In this document: positions 45,252-58,277 of the stretch, one piece after another | How positions within the stretch are numbered: position 1 is the first letter of the stretch | Layout of the letters: each line of letters opens with the position of its first letter | Assembly: GCA_002104985.1 (NCBI GenBank) | Contig: MCGO01000035.1 | Coordinates: 124,001 to 188,000 of the forward strand | Direction of reading: 5' to 3' | DNA: 64,000 nucleotides | Origin: Rhizoclosmatium globosum | Lineage: Eukaryota; Chytridiomycota; Chytridiomycetes; Chytridiales; Chytriomycetaceae | The notes under the pieces: model-generated | The model's input: the letters and a program-made list of their open reading frames with translations, nothing else | Told to the model about the DNA's origin: nothing | The model's database searches: none | Position numbers and translations under genes: made by a program

Positions 45252-47023
45252 TCAAACGTTCTGTAAATAGACCTGGTTTTCCACAAACCCATCCTCCCCA
45301 AACCACTGCATTTCAAAGTAACGGATAAACTTCATAGCGTGTTCAAGTTGTTCAAGGCAATATCCTGTGCAGTGCAAGAGTGAATCTAGTTCAGGTGAGA
45401 TTTTAAGAACAACCAACAACATGCTGATAAACTAACTGCTTTTGGGATTTTCACACAATACAAACATCGCCGCTGCGAGGGCACTTGGGGTTTGTTTTTG
45501 GCTTCGAGGATCCATTACAGCTGCGTCAAGAACTTTCAAACCCCTCTGCCAAGTGAACTCAAGCAGATGACTCTGATCAAGGCTACGGTGGCCTCTCCAA
45601 ACCTGGTATAATTGACAATATGCCATGTACCATTCATACGGAGTGACAACAGTAGAAGGACAACAGGAACGACTATCGTTCACCTTCAGCAAATTTGAGT
45701 CAAACAAAACTCAGAATATTTCAACTCACAGCAAAGAGGAATTTATGCTCAAAATCTTTCATCTTTAAACTGGTTTCATCGGGATTTCCAAAGTGCGAGA
45801 GATAGGCAAGTGGGGAAATTGTGCAGGATTCCTTAATTCCTCAATTATAAATAATTTTTAGATCTTTTCGACTTACATTTACTTTGATGGCTATCATCAA
45901 TGCAGTGGCTGCCAAACATTGAAGATCCGAACTTGGAAATCTTTCACCTCGAACCAAATATGAGTACATGTATAACACAGCGGATTGGTATGTAATATGA
46001 GACCAGTTTTGGAGATAACATTCCTAATTTAATAAGCAGTGAATGAATAAAAACCTCCGCGATCCAAGCAAAGGATATCATGAGATGAATCGGTTCAATT
46101 TCAGTCTGATTCTCTAGAACATCATCTGTCCAGGCACGTTGATTTTCCAAGTCTTCCATGGTTTGTAATCTCTCCAGGTGATTGTGGAAAGAATCAACCT
46201 ATTATTTTGTTAACGACGATCAGTGCAGGAGACGAGGAGAAGTAACCTCAATTAGACTCATATGTCGCGTTATTAGCTTCAAATGAAAAGCGGTGCGGTA
46301 AGTTGATGAGTTGGCCCATTCATCTGTGCTACTTTCTACGTTTCCATTACCGAATTCATCGCTGAAACGAGCCCCCATATATTCAGAAAAATGATACGGA
46401 GTTAAAGGGTGATTTGCTCGCATCACGATATTTTTGTGAGTGACGGGAGTTTCGACGAATGTGATTGGGATGGCACTATCTGTCTTCATTCTCAATCACA
46501 TTAGATTATGTTTTGAAGTAATCCGAGAAAACTACCTCGATATCAGCTTCAAGAGTTTGAGCGGAACGTTTTGGAGTGGAATCTTGAGCGGGTGGGGTGA
46601 CTTCAGAGCTGGGAAGGACAGAAATTGGAGTGTATTTTGGTAACATCAAATTGCTTTGGTGACTGATACGTAATGAGGCAAAGTCTTCGGATAGCAGTGG
46701 AGTAAGGTCGTGATCGTCTAAGTACTCCAACTTCATAAACATTCGTGACATAAACTGCTCACCGTTTGCGTAGACTTCCCTTTCATATTCACAGAAGAAC
46801 TCTTCTCCAGCAGCGTTATTTTCGCCTGGTTCAGATTCCAAGACGTTCTGACTAGTGTGTGAAGCGATTCCATCCTTGGGTTGCCGTGCAGTCGTTGGAG
46901 GACTATGACTCGGTTTAGCTTTGTTTGTTGTTTAAAGAGCAACACACATGGCGAACGAGGCGTGAAGAGACCTGGCTTTAGCAGTCCTTCTTTGTTGTGC
47001 GCGGCTGAGGAATTGACGACCAT
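45252..47023 (-). CDS. Cyclin (A/B/E-type cyclin fold), about 8 exons
   Basis: The reading runs from ATG 47023 to TGA 45252. Blocks are ~47023-46960, ~46917-46535, ~46482-46246, ~46206-46057, ~46023-45891, ~45847-45733, ~45687-45430 and ~45362-45252, with mostly clear GT-AG joins. The first cyclin box shows MISFAWIAEE, SAVLYMYSYLVR and LQCLAATALMIAIKV. The second shows VVTPYEWYMAY and PSALAAAMFVLCENP. It should activate a cyclin-dependent kinase; the subclass is uncertain because the N-terminal half is low complexity with SP/TP sites. The first intron is ambiguous (53 or 29 bp). It is divergent from POLD2, about 100 bp apart. Confidence 0.78.
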
Positions 47024-47124
47024 CTTTGAACATTCTGTGTTCGTGGTTGTTGTTGTGGATTCGGACGTTTTCTGTTGCAAAGTGAGCGCGTGATTTGAAA
47101 GAAAGAAAGGAACGACAAAGACAA

Positions 47125-48881
47125 ATGCTTCGCGTTGCGCACGAAGTCACCAACCTTTCGGCGCCATGGCTGCCTGTCGCAGCAGACAAAAGCTCCTACT
47201 CCACCCAGTTTGCCGGCCTGTATTTCTCCAGGCTTGCCATCCAACGTCCTAAAGCGTTGGCGTCTGCGAAAGTAAAGTGGCCTGGTGAGCAACAACCTTT
47301 CACCATCGACACCAACTGCACAGCTAATTAGTACCACAGATGCAACTTTCATTAACCGGGTGTTGGAAGTACCGCCGTCGCAAGGAAATAACGTCAGCTA
47401 CGTCATTGCAGGGACCATCTTTTGCGATATGCCGTTGAAGCCTTGCATTCTCGATGTTGTTGCAAAAGAGGTAAGCAGGATTCAATGATTGCTGTTCCAT
47501 CGTATGTACTGAAATGCTGTTGTCGAAGGCCTGGGTTGCTGCTCCTCCGCCTCGAAGCAAGTACACAAGCGACAAAGACAAAGTTCTGCTTGAAGACGAA
47601 TCAGGACGTATGGAACTTGTAGGGGAACTGATTGACTCGGCTTTCTTAGTTTCCGGTTCGTCATTTGCAATGAAAGGATGTTGTCCGAAATTCTTACATC
47701 AATCTCAGGTGTCATTGTCGCCGTTTTGGGCTTTGAGAATGCCGACCACCAGTTTCAAGTGCAAGATATTTGTTTCCCTGGGTATATTATCGAGCATCCC
47801 ATGAATACAGTCGAAGGTGCGTTCTGCTCCTCTGTTAATGGGCATTAATCCATAAACTAGATGACGTCTATGTGGCTTTTGTTTCAGGACTATCGATTGG
47901 CTCTGACAGTGCCATAAGTCTGGAGCTTCAACTTCTGATTGACTATTTGACTGGTGAAACGGGGATGCCAACTGTAATCTAATATCTTCTTATGGTAATG
48001 AATTCTAACTTAAAAGTGTATACAGGATCAACAGAAGAATTCCTCCATTTGTCGTCTCATTATTGCAGGAAATTCGTTCGCTAAAAAGACAATACAAGAA
48101 TCTTCGTACAGTGCAGGAAGCATGGTGATTGCCTTATCCTATTTAAATAACAGATTAACGTCTCTTTCAGTCCAAGGTTGCAACTGAAGTTTATTCTCCG
48201 GGGTCGTTATCCACTTTCGACAGCCTTCTTGTTCAACTGTGCAGCAGCGTGGATACAGATGTTATGTCGGGAGACCAAGATCCTACCAACTACGCGATTC
48301 CTCAGGCGCCAATGCCTTCAGGCTTGTTTCCAAAGTCGCGTGGATTTTCTAGTTTCCAAACTGTAACCAACCCATACTCAATCTCTATTGACGGTATTCG
48401 GTCAGTGTATTTTAAATATTCAATGGCTATTGATTTCAATTCAGTTTGTTAGGCACTTCTGGACAGAATGTCAACGATATCTATAAATTCGTTGAAGGAG
48501 AAGACCGCCTGACAATGGCTGAACGGACACTGCAGTGGGCACACATGGCACCAACTGCTCCTGATACTTTGGGTATTACTGTTTTTTGGGTTAAACTAAG
48601 TGGCTGATTAATCTGTGTAGCATGTTACCCATACCAAGACCGTGATCCATTCATTATTGAGACTCACCCAGATATTTACTTTATCGGAAATCAACCTGAA
48701 TTTTCCACCAAAATGGCGATTGGTAAGGTTTCGGAGTTTGGTAGGAGGACCTGATTTTTTCACTTCAGGTTCACAAGGAGAGAAAACAAGGATTGTAATG
48801 ATTCCATCTTTTGCAGAATCAAAGACAATTGCGTTGGTGAATATGAGGACATTGGAGTGCAGAAAGGTGGCATTCAAGTGA
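47125..48881 (+). CDS. POLD2: DNA polymerase delta small subunit (POLD2/Cdc1/Pol31), 10 exons, ~436 aa
   Basis: Exons are 47125-47284, 47340-47470, 47529-47655, 47709-47816, 47861-47973, 48026-48124, 48171-48400, 48445-48572, 48621-48722 and 48769-48881, all in phase. Family blocks appear in order: STQFAGLYFSRL, IFCDMPLKPCILDVVAKE, WVAAPPPRSKY, LEDESGRMELVG, FVSGLSIGSD, ICRLIIAGNS, LLGTSGQNVNDIYK, CYPYQDRDPFI and FIGNQPEFSTK. The subunit has an OB fold and an inactive phosphoesterase domain and bridges the catalytic subunit to the rest of polymerase delta. It is convergent with the Rieske gene, ~110 bp between stops. Confidence 0.93.
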
Positions 48882-48990
48882 ATCAATTGAATAAAAGAGT
48901 TTACGGTGGCGTTTATTCGCAAGTCATTTGGTACATGAGACTTGGAAAATACAATGGAGAGTGGTTTTAAAGTGGAAAAGGTAGAAGGAT

Positions 48991-50288
48991 TTATCCAATG
49001 ACAATACGGCCTTCAATCATTTCGTATGGTGGAATTTCCAAGTTGAGTGGAGCTGGACCCTTACGAATACGACCAGAGATATCGTAGTGGGAACCGTGGC
49101 AAGGACAGAACCAACCGTTGTAGTCACCAGCTATATCGTTATTTAATAAAATGTGCATTCAGATTGGTGTGTACTGATCCTCACCCTCTCCAATTGGCAC
49201 ACAACCCAAGTGAGTGCAGACACCCATCATAACAAGCCACTCTGGTTCCTTGACTCTTTCAGCATCAGTCTCCTTGTGTCTCAAGTGGGCAATGTCGACA
49301 GAGTTGGCTTCGGCAATGTCAGCAGCGGTACGGTGACGAATGAAAACAGGCTTTCCACGCCACTGAAAGACAAATATCAGATGTATGGTTGGGCGAATAA
49401 AGATTTGCGGATTGTTTGGGGCAGGGTGGTGAAAGTGATCTGTGACTCATGAGGATCGGTTCCCAAAGATTTCACTCATGAATGTCCATTGAGCATTTCA
49501 TACATGCAAACTTGACGAATCGCGATCAGGACCCTCCGTTTCATAGACGCCTCTGCCACACCCAACTTCTTCATTCGCATCAATATCCATGTCAACGCCT
49601 GCACTCAAGTATGCCAGTGAATAAATGGCATTCTTTGTGGATCTTCAATACTCTCAACGATCGCGAAGCCTAAAAACAGGTTGACGAGAATAGAAATGAA
49701 GACTAACCTTGAGGACAACATTCTTTCCTTCGGGGATATCGGCCTGGTTGACTTCAATCTTGGCAAGGGCCAAGACATCAGCAGAGGCAGCAAGGGAGGA
49801 GACAAGGTTGACGGCAATGTCCTTGACAGCAACGGCTTGAACAAAACCGAAAGCACCAATGAGGGTGTAGGCAGCGTTACGGGAGCCAGCATCGGAGTAC
49901 TTTGCAGTGTCCTTCAAGTATTTGTTCTTTGGAGGAACGGTCGCGTCGGCACCATCGGCAAGGACGGTCAATGGCTCCTTGTTGTAGCCGGCGGCGTAGA
50001 AACGCTTCTGGGAGGAAAGCGAAGCGAGCGGGGCTGTTCCGCGATCAGACAGATTAGATAAATGTACACCTTCAACCACACACAAAGAACAGGAAACAAA
50101 CAAACAAACGCACCAACAGCGGCCGTGCGCAAAGTGACGCCAGACGACTGCGACACCGACGCGCGGAAGGCGGCACTCACGGCGCCGGAGACTGCGTGGC
50201 CGTGCCCGTGCGATCCGCCAGAGAGGTGCTTGGCGGCGGCAGACGCGGCAGCGGAGAGTGGGGCAACAAAGGTGGTGCGGTTCGACAT
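48991..50288 (-). CDS. RIP1: Rieske iron-sulfur subunit of ubiquinol-cytochrome c reductase, 4 exons, ~272 aa
   Basis: Exons are 50288-50114, 50033-49708, 49362-49185 and 49130-48991. An N-terminal mitochondrial presequence rich in Ala, Ser and Arg leads to the single membrane helix region (~[18 protein letters not shown]). The iron-sulfur ligands are CTHLGC and CPCHGSHYD near the C-terminus, with [12 protein letters not shown] before them. The protein transfers electrons from ubiquinol to cytochrome c1 in complex III. The second intron is 345 bp, while the others are 54-81 bp. It is divergent from CDK8 with only 100 bp between the start codons. Confidence 0.95.
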
Positions 50289-50388
50289 TGGCGGATGGGT
50301 TTGTTGGTTGGTTGCGTGAAAAACGAAAACAGAATATTGAACAAGAACAAGAACAAGAACAAGAACAAGAACAAGAAGAAGGTTGGAA
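50289..50388. promoter_or_regulatory. 100-bp divergent promoter/leader between RIP1 and CDK8 with ACAAGA hexamer repeat
   Basis: The two start codons are 100 bp apart on opposite strands. The part nearest CDK8 consists of six ACAAGA units (50341-50376), which must lie in the CDK8 leader or core promoter. No TATA box is evident. Confidence 0.5.
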
Positions 50389-51988
<1,600 letters not shown>

Positions 51989-52074
51989 AGCTAGTTTTTA
52001 TGCTTTATTGTTTTAGTTTCAGTTTCGAGAGAAACGAGACGAGACGAGAGACAAAGGAGAAGAATAATGAAAAG

Positions 52075-53720
52075 TTAACAGGTCTTCGAAAGAAATGAGA
52101 AGCAATGCTCATTTGGCCCACAATCACTGTTGGATCTACATGCACTGTTAGAGCAGGAAGAGTTGGCAAACACCCAGGTTCCGCCACAGCGGTATGCCAG
52201 CTGCAAATCTGTTACATGAGGACCTTGTGATGGGAATCCCGAGCCGACTTCCACACCATCCAATACATCTCTTAGAGTTTTCGAGTAAGTGGATGGTGTT
52301 GCGTGTCCATAATTCGCGTAGTTAGCTGCCAGAGCTGGTGGATTGGATGATGAAACATCGTACACAGAAAATCCAGCGAATTGTTCATCTGCTTTCACCT
52401 ACAAAAACAATGTCAGTAGATAGTTCTATCAATAGCTTTGCCTTACCATGTCATAGACAGCCTGGAGCTGTCCCGGTTCCAGAAACCCTCCCGAAATTGC
52501 GCTGGTCCAATCGCCGGCCAAACCAATCACGATGGGACCAGAATACACTCCTTTCCAGGCATCAAAATTAAACCCAAATGGATATGAACATTCGGGGTTG
52601 TTGTAGTATTGTACAATCAAATAGTCAATGTCGCCAGGTACAGCCGCGATAACATCACCAACGTTGGCGTCTTTGTTTGAAATTCCGAGAAAGCATTGAG
52701 GAACCACTAGGAAATACTTTAGTGGGTTTTTTACAAAGGTCAAACCCATACCCGCAATCAACGACCGAGGACTAAGTTTCTTGATCGTTTGAACAAATGC
52801 TATCATCTCATGATTCCAAACAACTGGATCCAAATTCTTTTCGACGTCTAATTCCAAGCCATCAATAGTTACTCCAGAGCCAAACGGCCGTAATGGACCA
52901 CTTCCGTCCAAAAACATGTTATAAAATAAGTTTGCGTAGAATACACCATCTCCTTGAGCAAACTGATAATTCGCGACACGGTCGCCGCCTAAAGACAGCA
53001 TAATTTTGATGCCAAGGTTCTGGCAGAACTTGATATCTTGTCCAAGCTTCAAAAAGCCATTAATTATCCATTGAGGATTTGTTTCCGTTCCAGAACCGTC
53101 ATATGTATATTTGTACGCGTAATTATCAACGCTGAATGCTGCAAACATGATGGTGAATCCCTGGGTTCCTCCTCCGAAGGTGTTCAAAAAGGCAAGGTTG
53201 ATGGTTTGATAATATCCGAGCTGGCAATAGTATGCTAAAGGCTTTTGGTAATCAGATCTGGACGTATTGCGGCTGTTTATGCCATACTTGAGGTCGACTC
53301 CGTTGGCTGAAAACTCACAAATTAAGAAGATTGGATAAAGGTAAAGCAGGGTATAATCTCACCAATAGCATTTTGCCCAAAGTATCCATATAATGATGGT
53401 TTTCCAGAAGACAGACGTGGTGGAGCTGTCAAATTGTTGAACTTCAAGGGAGAAGAAGTGTTTCCCAACCCAGAAAAGTTGCCATTAGCATCAAGTTTAG
53501 CCTGTGCATTCTGATTCCCGTGAGTTACAAAGTAATACGTCAATATCGTGGCACAGATTATGGCTAGTGCTAGGGAAATATTCCCCATAATGAGCTTCCG
53601 TTTCTTGAGATCCATATGACGAAAAGCTGGATCTATCTGAACATCATTGCCCACATTATCTTGCACTTTAGGACTCAGTCGTTCGTCGAGGATGAGGATA
53701 CCTGTGGAACACGACGTCAT
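52075..53720 (-). CDS. GH18 class III-type chitinase, type II membrane anchored, 3 exons, ~513 aa
   Basis: Exons are 53720-53363, 53306-52447 and 52398-52075. A cytosolic tail of ~45 residues precedes one membrane helix (SLALAIICATILTYYFV). The catalytic domain starts YGYFGQNA, has IKIMLSLGGD, and carries the active-site motif as DGLELDVE, where the usual DGxDxDxE has Glu for the second Asp. The acid Glu is kept. The C-terminus is Cys rich (CGGTWVF...C...C...DCGPNEHC), perhaps a small carbohydrate-binding module. Likely role is wall chitin remodelling. Confidence 0.88.
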
Positions 53721-53881
53721 TGTTATGTTTGTTTTTGGGAGGATTCTGGCGGCGTTTCAAAATTATCTGACAAACCTCACAAACAAGAAGACACTGAACA
53801 TTTAACGTCACTTTTTATTTATCAATTAATGGCTAGTAAAGTTTAAGAGTTTCAGAAATATTCTCCAGCCTCCAAAACCAA

Positions 53882-55317
53882 ATGGACAAATTCAAAAAGC
53901 TTGAAGTCATTGGACGTGGCTCCTACGGCGAGGTTTACAAAGGCATCAACCTGAGTACAAATGCCACGGTAGCCATCAAAGTTATCGATTTTGAGGGTAT
54001 GCTTGGTTAACCCTGAAGTCACCAATGGTTGTAACATCCCTCAAGACACAGGAGACGAGATTGAAGATATCCGACGCGAAATATCTATATTGGCTGAGCT
54101 GCAGTCAGATTATGTCACGAGATACTTTGGATCTTACGTTGAGGAATCACAACTTTGGATCGTGATGGTATTTGTCATGTTTTCGTCACTCTGAGATCTT
54201 AACACCTATGCAGGAGTATTGTGCAGGCGGATCTTGCTTAGATTTAGTAAGCTTCCTTGTACTTACTTAAAAAACATTGCTGAACAATGATCAAAGATCA
54301 AACTAGGTCCCCTGTCAGAAATCCACATCGCCGTCATCCTGAGAGAGACATTAGAAGGCCTTAAATACATCCATTCCCAAAACAAAATCCACCGCGACAT
54401 AAAATCTGCAAACATTCTCCTCACAGCAAGTGGACACGTGAAGCTGGCTGATTTTGGAGTGTCGGCTCAGGTATGACTTCGTTTTTATTCTTCGCACTGA
54501 ACATCCACGACAGGTTACAGCCACCATCACGAAAAAGAACACATTTTGTGGAACCCCATTTTGGATGGCCCCAGAAGTGATTGTACGGTCAGCATATAAT
54601 TCCAAAGCCGACGTTTGGTCTCTCGGAATAACAGCTATCGAGCTTGCCACGGGACTTCCTCCCCATGCAAATGTTCATCCTATGAAAGTGTTGTTTATGA
54701 TTCCCAAGAATGATCCCCCACGATTGGATACCACCAAGTTTTCACGGGAGTTTCAAGATTTTGTTGCACAATGTTTGACAACGCGAGCTACAGATGTGAG
54801 AATCATAAATTGATGCGAAAGCTTACTATTTCATTAGAGACCGAGCGCCGCGGAACTTTTGAAGCACCCTTTTATAAGAGCAGCAGGGAGATGCCAATCG
54901 ATTGCTGACCTATTGTTGCGGAACAAAATCATATCTGACTCTAAATTAGATCAAGTGTCAAGGCGCGATAGCTCGACTGAGTTGAGTTTGTTGGCGCTTT
55001 GTGGTACATGAAGGTGCTTAACGATCGATTTCAGGAAACAAGAAGGAAAGTCACCAAAGAGAGCCAATCAGTTGGGCAGAAGGTTTGTTGCATTATCAAT
55101 TAAATTGATTCAGTGACACTCTGTCTGCTTCAGTGTTGTCTTTGAGGATGATTTGCTTGTGACCCCCAAAATGAAATCAAGAGAAATCACACCTACTGTA
55201 CAGGCATTTAGTAAAAGTCACAATGTAGAGAAGATTAGGTTGATGAGTCCCACCATTGCTTCTCAAGAACTACAATCATTTCAGTGGAGGTTTGACAAAC
55301 CTTTGTTAGTTTATTGA
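53882..55317 (+). CDS. STE20-family GCK-III-like kinase (MST3/4, Sps1/Kic1 type), 8 exons, ~366 aa
   Basis: Exons are 53882-53996, 54046-54167, 54214-54246 (33 nt), 54297-54470, 54514-54795, 54838-54980, 55035-55082 and 55134-55317. The kinase domain shows [61 protein letters not shown] and [12 protein letters not shown]. This set is typical of GCK-III kinases acting in polarity and Golgi or RAM signalling. The C-terminal ~90 residues are short and basic. The exon 6-7 join uses GTTGAG as donor, which keeps the frame. It is divergent from the chitinase gene, 161 bp apart. Confidence 0.9.
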
Positions 55318-55488
55318 ATGAATACTCACAGCCAAATTTGTAGTGAAATCCTTTCTTATAATCCCAAAAGCCAGTTAAGAGACAAACTTCTAGCTCGTTG
55401 GCGAAATAAAGTGATGCAATAAATGAACAATAGAGACCTTTTGAAGGACAATGAGAAACTACGAGGGAAAATATAAAAACAAACAGAG

Positions 55489-55952
55489 ATGGATCCAACA
55501 GGCGTCTTTGTAGCAGAAACCAAGAACGGAAGGTTGGTTCTTGAAAAGTGTTTCGGGTTTGTACACTCAATGGCACAACTGAGTATAGAGTTGAAGGAAA
55601 GGGTAAATATACTTTTCCTAATGGTAACGTGTATGTTGGAGACTTCAAGGACGGACAGTTGAGTATATTTGAAAGGCTTAAAAAAGTCTCTGATAGAGTC
55701 CATTGCAGGTTTCATGGAAATGGTACAATTCATATGACGAATGGAGGACGATATGATGCCTCGTGGAAAGATGGACGAGCTATACAGGTGATTGTACAAG
55801 AATAGCTAAGGATGAACGGCTGACATAAGATTCAATATCAGGGGCAATTTACTTTCAAAGATGGACTTGTGTACGAGCCGGAAAACTGGGGCTATTGTAC
55901 CACAGAAGATCGCCGCTTTTACTATGAAAAGACTGGTGGTTTCAATCAATAA
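55489..55952 (+). CDS. MORN5: MORN5-like flagellar MORN-repeat protein, 4 exons, ~100 aa
   Basis: Exons are 55489-55532, 55589-55657, 55709-55787 and 55842-55952. Three MORN repeats are present (GKGKYTFPNGNVYVGDFKDG, GNGTIHMTNGGRYDASWKDG and GQFTFKDGLVYEP). The family-specific tail NWGYCTTEDRRFYYE matches animal MORN5, which is a ciliary or sperm-tail protein. The chytrid-type protein ends soon after, lacking the ~60-residue C-terminal part of mammalian MORN5. Its presence supports a flagellated life stage. Confidence 0.82.
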
Positions 55953-56024
55953 ATGGCAAATAAATGATAATGTTAAGTGGAGATGGTGGATTTGAGAGTG
56001 ATTGTTTGTTCTCCAACATCTTTC

Positions 56025-57245
56025 ATGAGCCTCAGTGGACCTGAGATACGGCACCGACTGAAAGAGCAGGAGGCCACAGTCGCGTAAGAGCAAGAACACG
56101 TTACGAAGAGTGTTTTACGGTCTAACGCACACACTCTCTCGCAGCGTCCTCCTTCGCGAACTTGCCCAACTTCGCGCACAGGCCCCACCACTTCCACCTC
56201 TGTCAACAGCACAACCACAACCACAACCACAACCAACAACAACAACAACAACAACAACGCGCATCCGAGTGCCGCCGTCCTCGATCGCCGCATCGGCTTC
56301 GACATCGCCGCCCTTGCCTCATACTGCCCTGTCTACCACGACTGCAACAACAACATCAACTTCAACAGCTCAAGCACAACCAATACCATCATCAATAGCC
56401 CCAACACTCTCTTTCCCGCCGATTCCTGCATCGCCAAAGCTAGTCATCCAACAGCAGAAAAGGGCGGTGAAAGCAGAAAGTGCATCAGCTATGGTGTTGG
56501 ACAATGTCAATGAAGAAACACCTTCTGCCATTCCTGTCCCTACTCCCACTGCCCCAACTGCAACAGCGACATCAGTTCCTCCTATACCTCGGGAACGGTT
56601 TCTTCTGCCTCTTCGTCAGCAGACCAGGACTCTGTGATGGGCGAAATGGATATGGGTTCTGATGCTGGCCTCAACTCAGGTATTAATACCTGCGTTCCAT
56701 ACATATCCTTTAATGAAATATAACCAAACAGAGAATGGCGACAAATTAATATCCAGCGAAGAGAAACGCCGTTTTAAAAAGACTTGTATGATGATCTGGT
56801 CTAAACTCGCAGAGCATCGTTACGGCAATGTCTTCACCCGTGCCGAGAAGTCACCGTTTTACTTGAGCGTAATCAAGAATCCAATCAATCTCACTGTAAT
56901 TAAAAACAGAATAAGAGATGGCGTAAGTGTTGATTCTCCAGCGTTTTTGTTGTCATGTTTCCCGCATTCAAAAAAAGGCATAAATTCTGAATTGTTATTA
57001 CTATCTAGGAAATTTCTACCATGGAAGAGTTTCATCGGGATATCTTGTTGATGTTGGCTAATGCGGTCATGTTCAATGACGAAGGCTCAGAAATTGCAGA
57101 AATGGCCAAAGTAAGTGTACATCCTTTTCGTTTGTCATATAGGGCTAAATATCATGTTTTGATTAGACCTTGCGTGTTTTTGTTGAAACCGAATTGGCAA
57201 CACTGGAGAACGTGAGGAGGATGAAGGAGTTCATGTCGGAATGAT
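56025..57245 (+). CDS. Bromodomain protein (BRD8-like), exon structure partly unresolved
   Basis: The first exon (from ATG 56025, or 55983 in frame) encodes a coiled-coil start, RLKEQEATVA, spliced to VLLRELAQLRAQ at ~56153. A Pro/Gln/Thr low-complexity part follows. A further intron between ~56470 and 56600 is needed to reach the frame of SSSADQDSVMGEMDMG. The bromodomain is clear: FKKTCMMIWSKLAEHRYGNVF, SPFYLSVIKNPINLTVIKNRI, EFHRDILLMLANAVMFND and FVETELATLENV. The HRYGNVF and NAVMFND blocks point to BRD8, a NuA4/TIP60 subunit that reads acetyl-lysine. The end at 57245 is certain. Confidence 0.75.
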
Positions 57246-57371
57246 TAGATGGAGTGAAATTAAACCTGTATTATATTTGTTTTTGAAGATTACTGTGTTT
57301 ACTTTCGAGTGGTTCTGTTGTGGTTGCTGTTCTACCAAATCAAAATCCAACCTCAAAATCACTTGAACACG

Positions 57372-58231
57372 ATGGCCATCAAAGCAACCCTCATCTTCAA
57401 CAACACTGGAAAGCCTCGGTTAATGCAATGGTATCAGCAGCAAATGGTGAGCTACGCACTCTCCTCCATCCTCACTCACAAAATGGATCAGGATGTGCGC
57501 ACACAGCAAGAGACCCTCAAAGAAATCTTTCGCCTTGTGAGCAATAGGTTTGACTTCGTTTATGGTTGCAACGTCCACCATGTGCTCTGACACGGGATTT
57601 TACGACACAGACCAGACTCCGCTTGCAACTTCCTTGAGGGCAGCGCCTTGATTGGAGGAAACGACACAAAGATCATTTACAGGGTATGCTGACGTTGTTT
57701 TGGAAAATCGTAGGCTCTAACCAGGTGTCTCGTTCAATCTTGTTGTTCTTCTGTACAGCATTACGCCAGTTGAGTGCTATTCACCTTCAATCAAAACATA
57801 CTTATGCAATTTCTGAATACAGCGTTGTACTTTGTATTCGTAGTAGACTCCTCAGAAAGTGAGCTTGGAATCTTGGATTTGATTCAGGTTCGTTTGAGCA
57901 TTCCACGTGTCAGTAATACGATTATTCATTGATGCGATGTGCAATCTAGGTACTCGTTGAAGTACTGGACAAGGCATTCGTGAACGTGTGTGAATTGGAT
58001 CTGGTAACATACTTTGTGTTGATTTCTCAAAGCTTACTGTTACTACAGATCTTCAGACCTGATGACGTTTCATCTATTCTCTCTGAAATAGTATCTGGTG
58101 GAATGGGTATGTCTATTATGGTCTTTGACTTCAACCACTAATAACTTTTGTGAATAGTCCTTGAAACCAACTTGCCTCAAATCTGCGATGTCCTCACCGC
58201 CAAGAACGAAATAAATTTGAGAACGCGATAA
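57372..58231 (+). CDS. AP-3 complex sigma subunit, 8 exons including a 10-nt microexon
   Basis: Exons are 57372-57446, 57492-57547, 57611-57683, 57759-57768 (10 nt), 57823-57887, then ~57951-58005, ~58050-58106 and ~58158-58231. Conserved blocks are AIKATLIFNNTGKPRL, FLEGSALIGGNDTKIIYR, HYATLYFVFVVDSSESELGILDLIQV, NVCELDLIF and GGMVLETN. The LETN and VELD features separate AP-3 sigma from AP-1/2 sigma. AP-3 sorts cargo from the trans-Golgi or endosomes to the vacuole. The 10-nt exon supplies HYA plus one base and is required for the family match. It ends 47 bp from the convergent CFAP157 gene. Confidence 0.9.
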
Positions 58232-58277
58232 AATACCATGATAAATAAAACGGGAAGTACTGAACAATCGGCCTTTT

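Noticed and set aside
46918..46959. 29-bp intron in the cyclin gene from donor GTGTGT
   Set aside because: Shorter than all other introns here; the GTCTCT donor gives a 53-bp intron in the same phase.
49363..49707. Intronic C/D or H/ACA snoRNA
   Set aside because: Only weak TGATG-like and ACA-like strings were seen, without matching partner boxes or a terminal stem.
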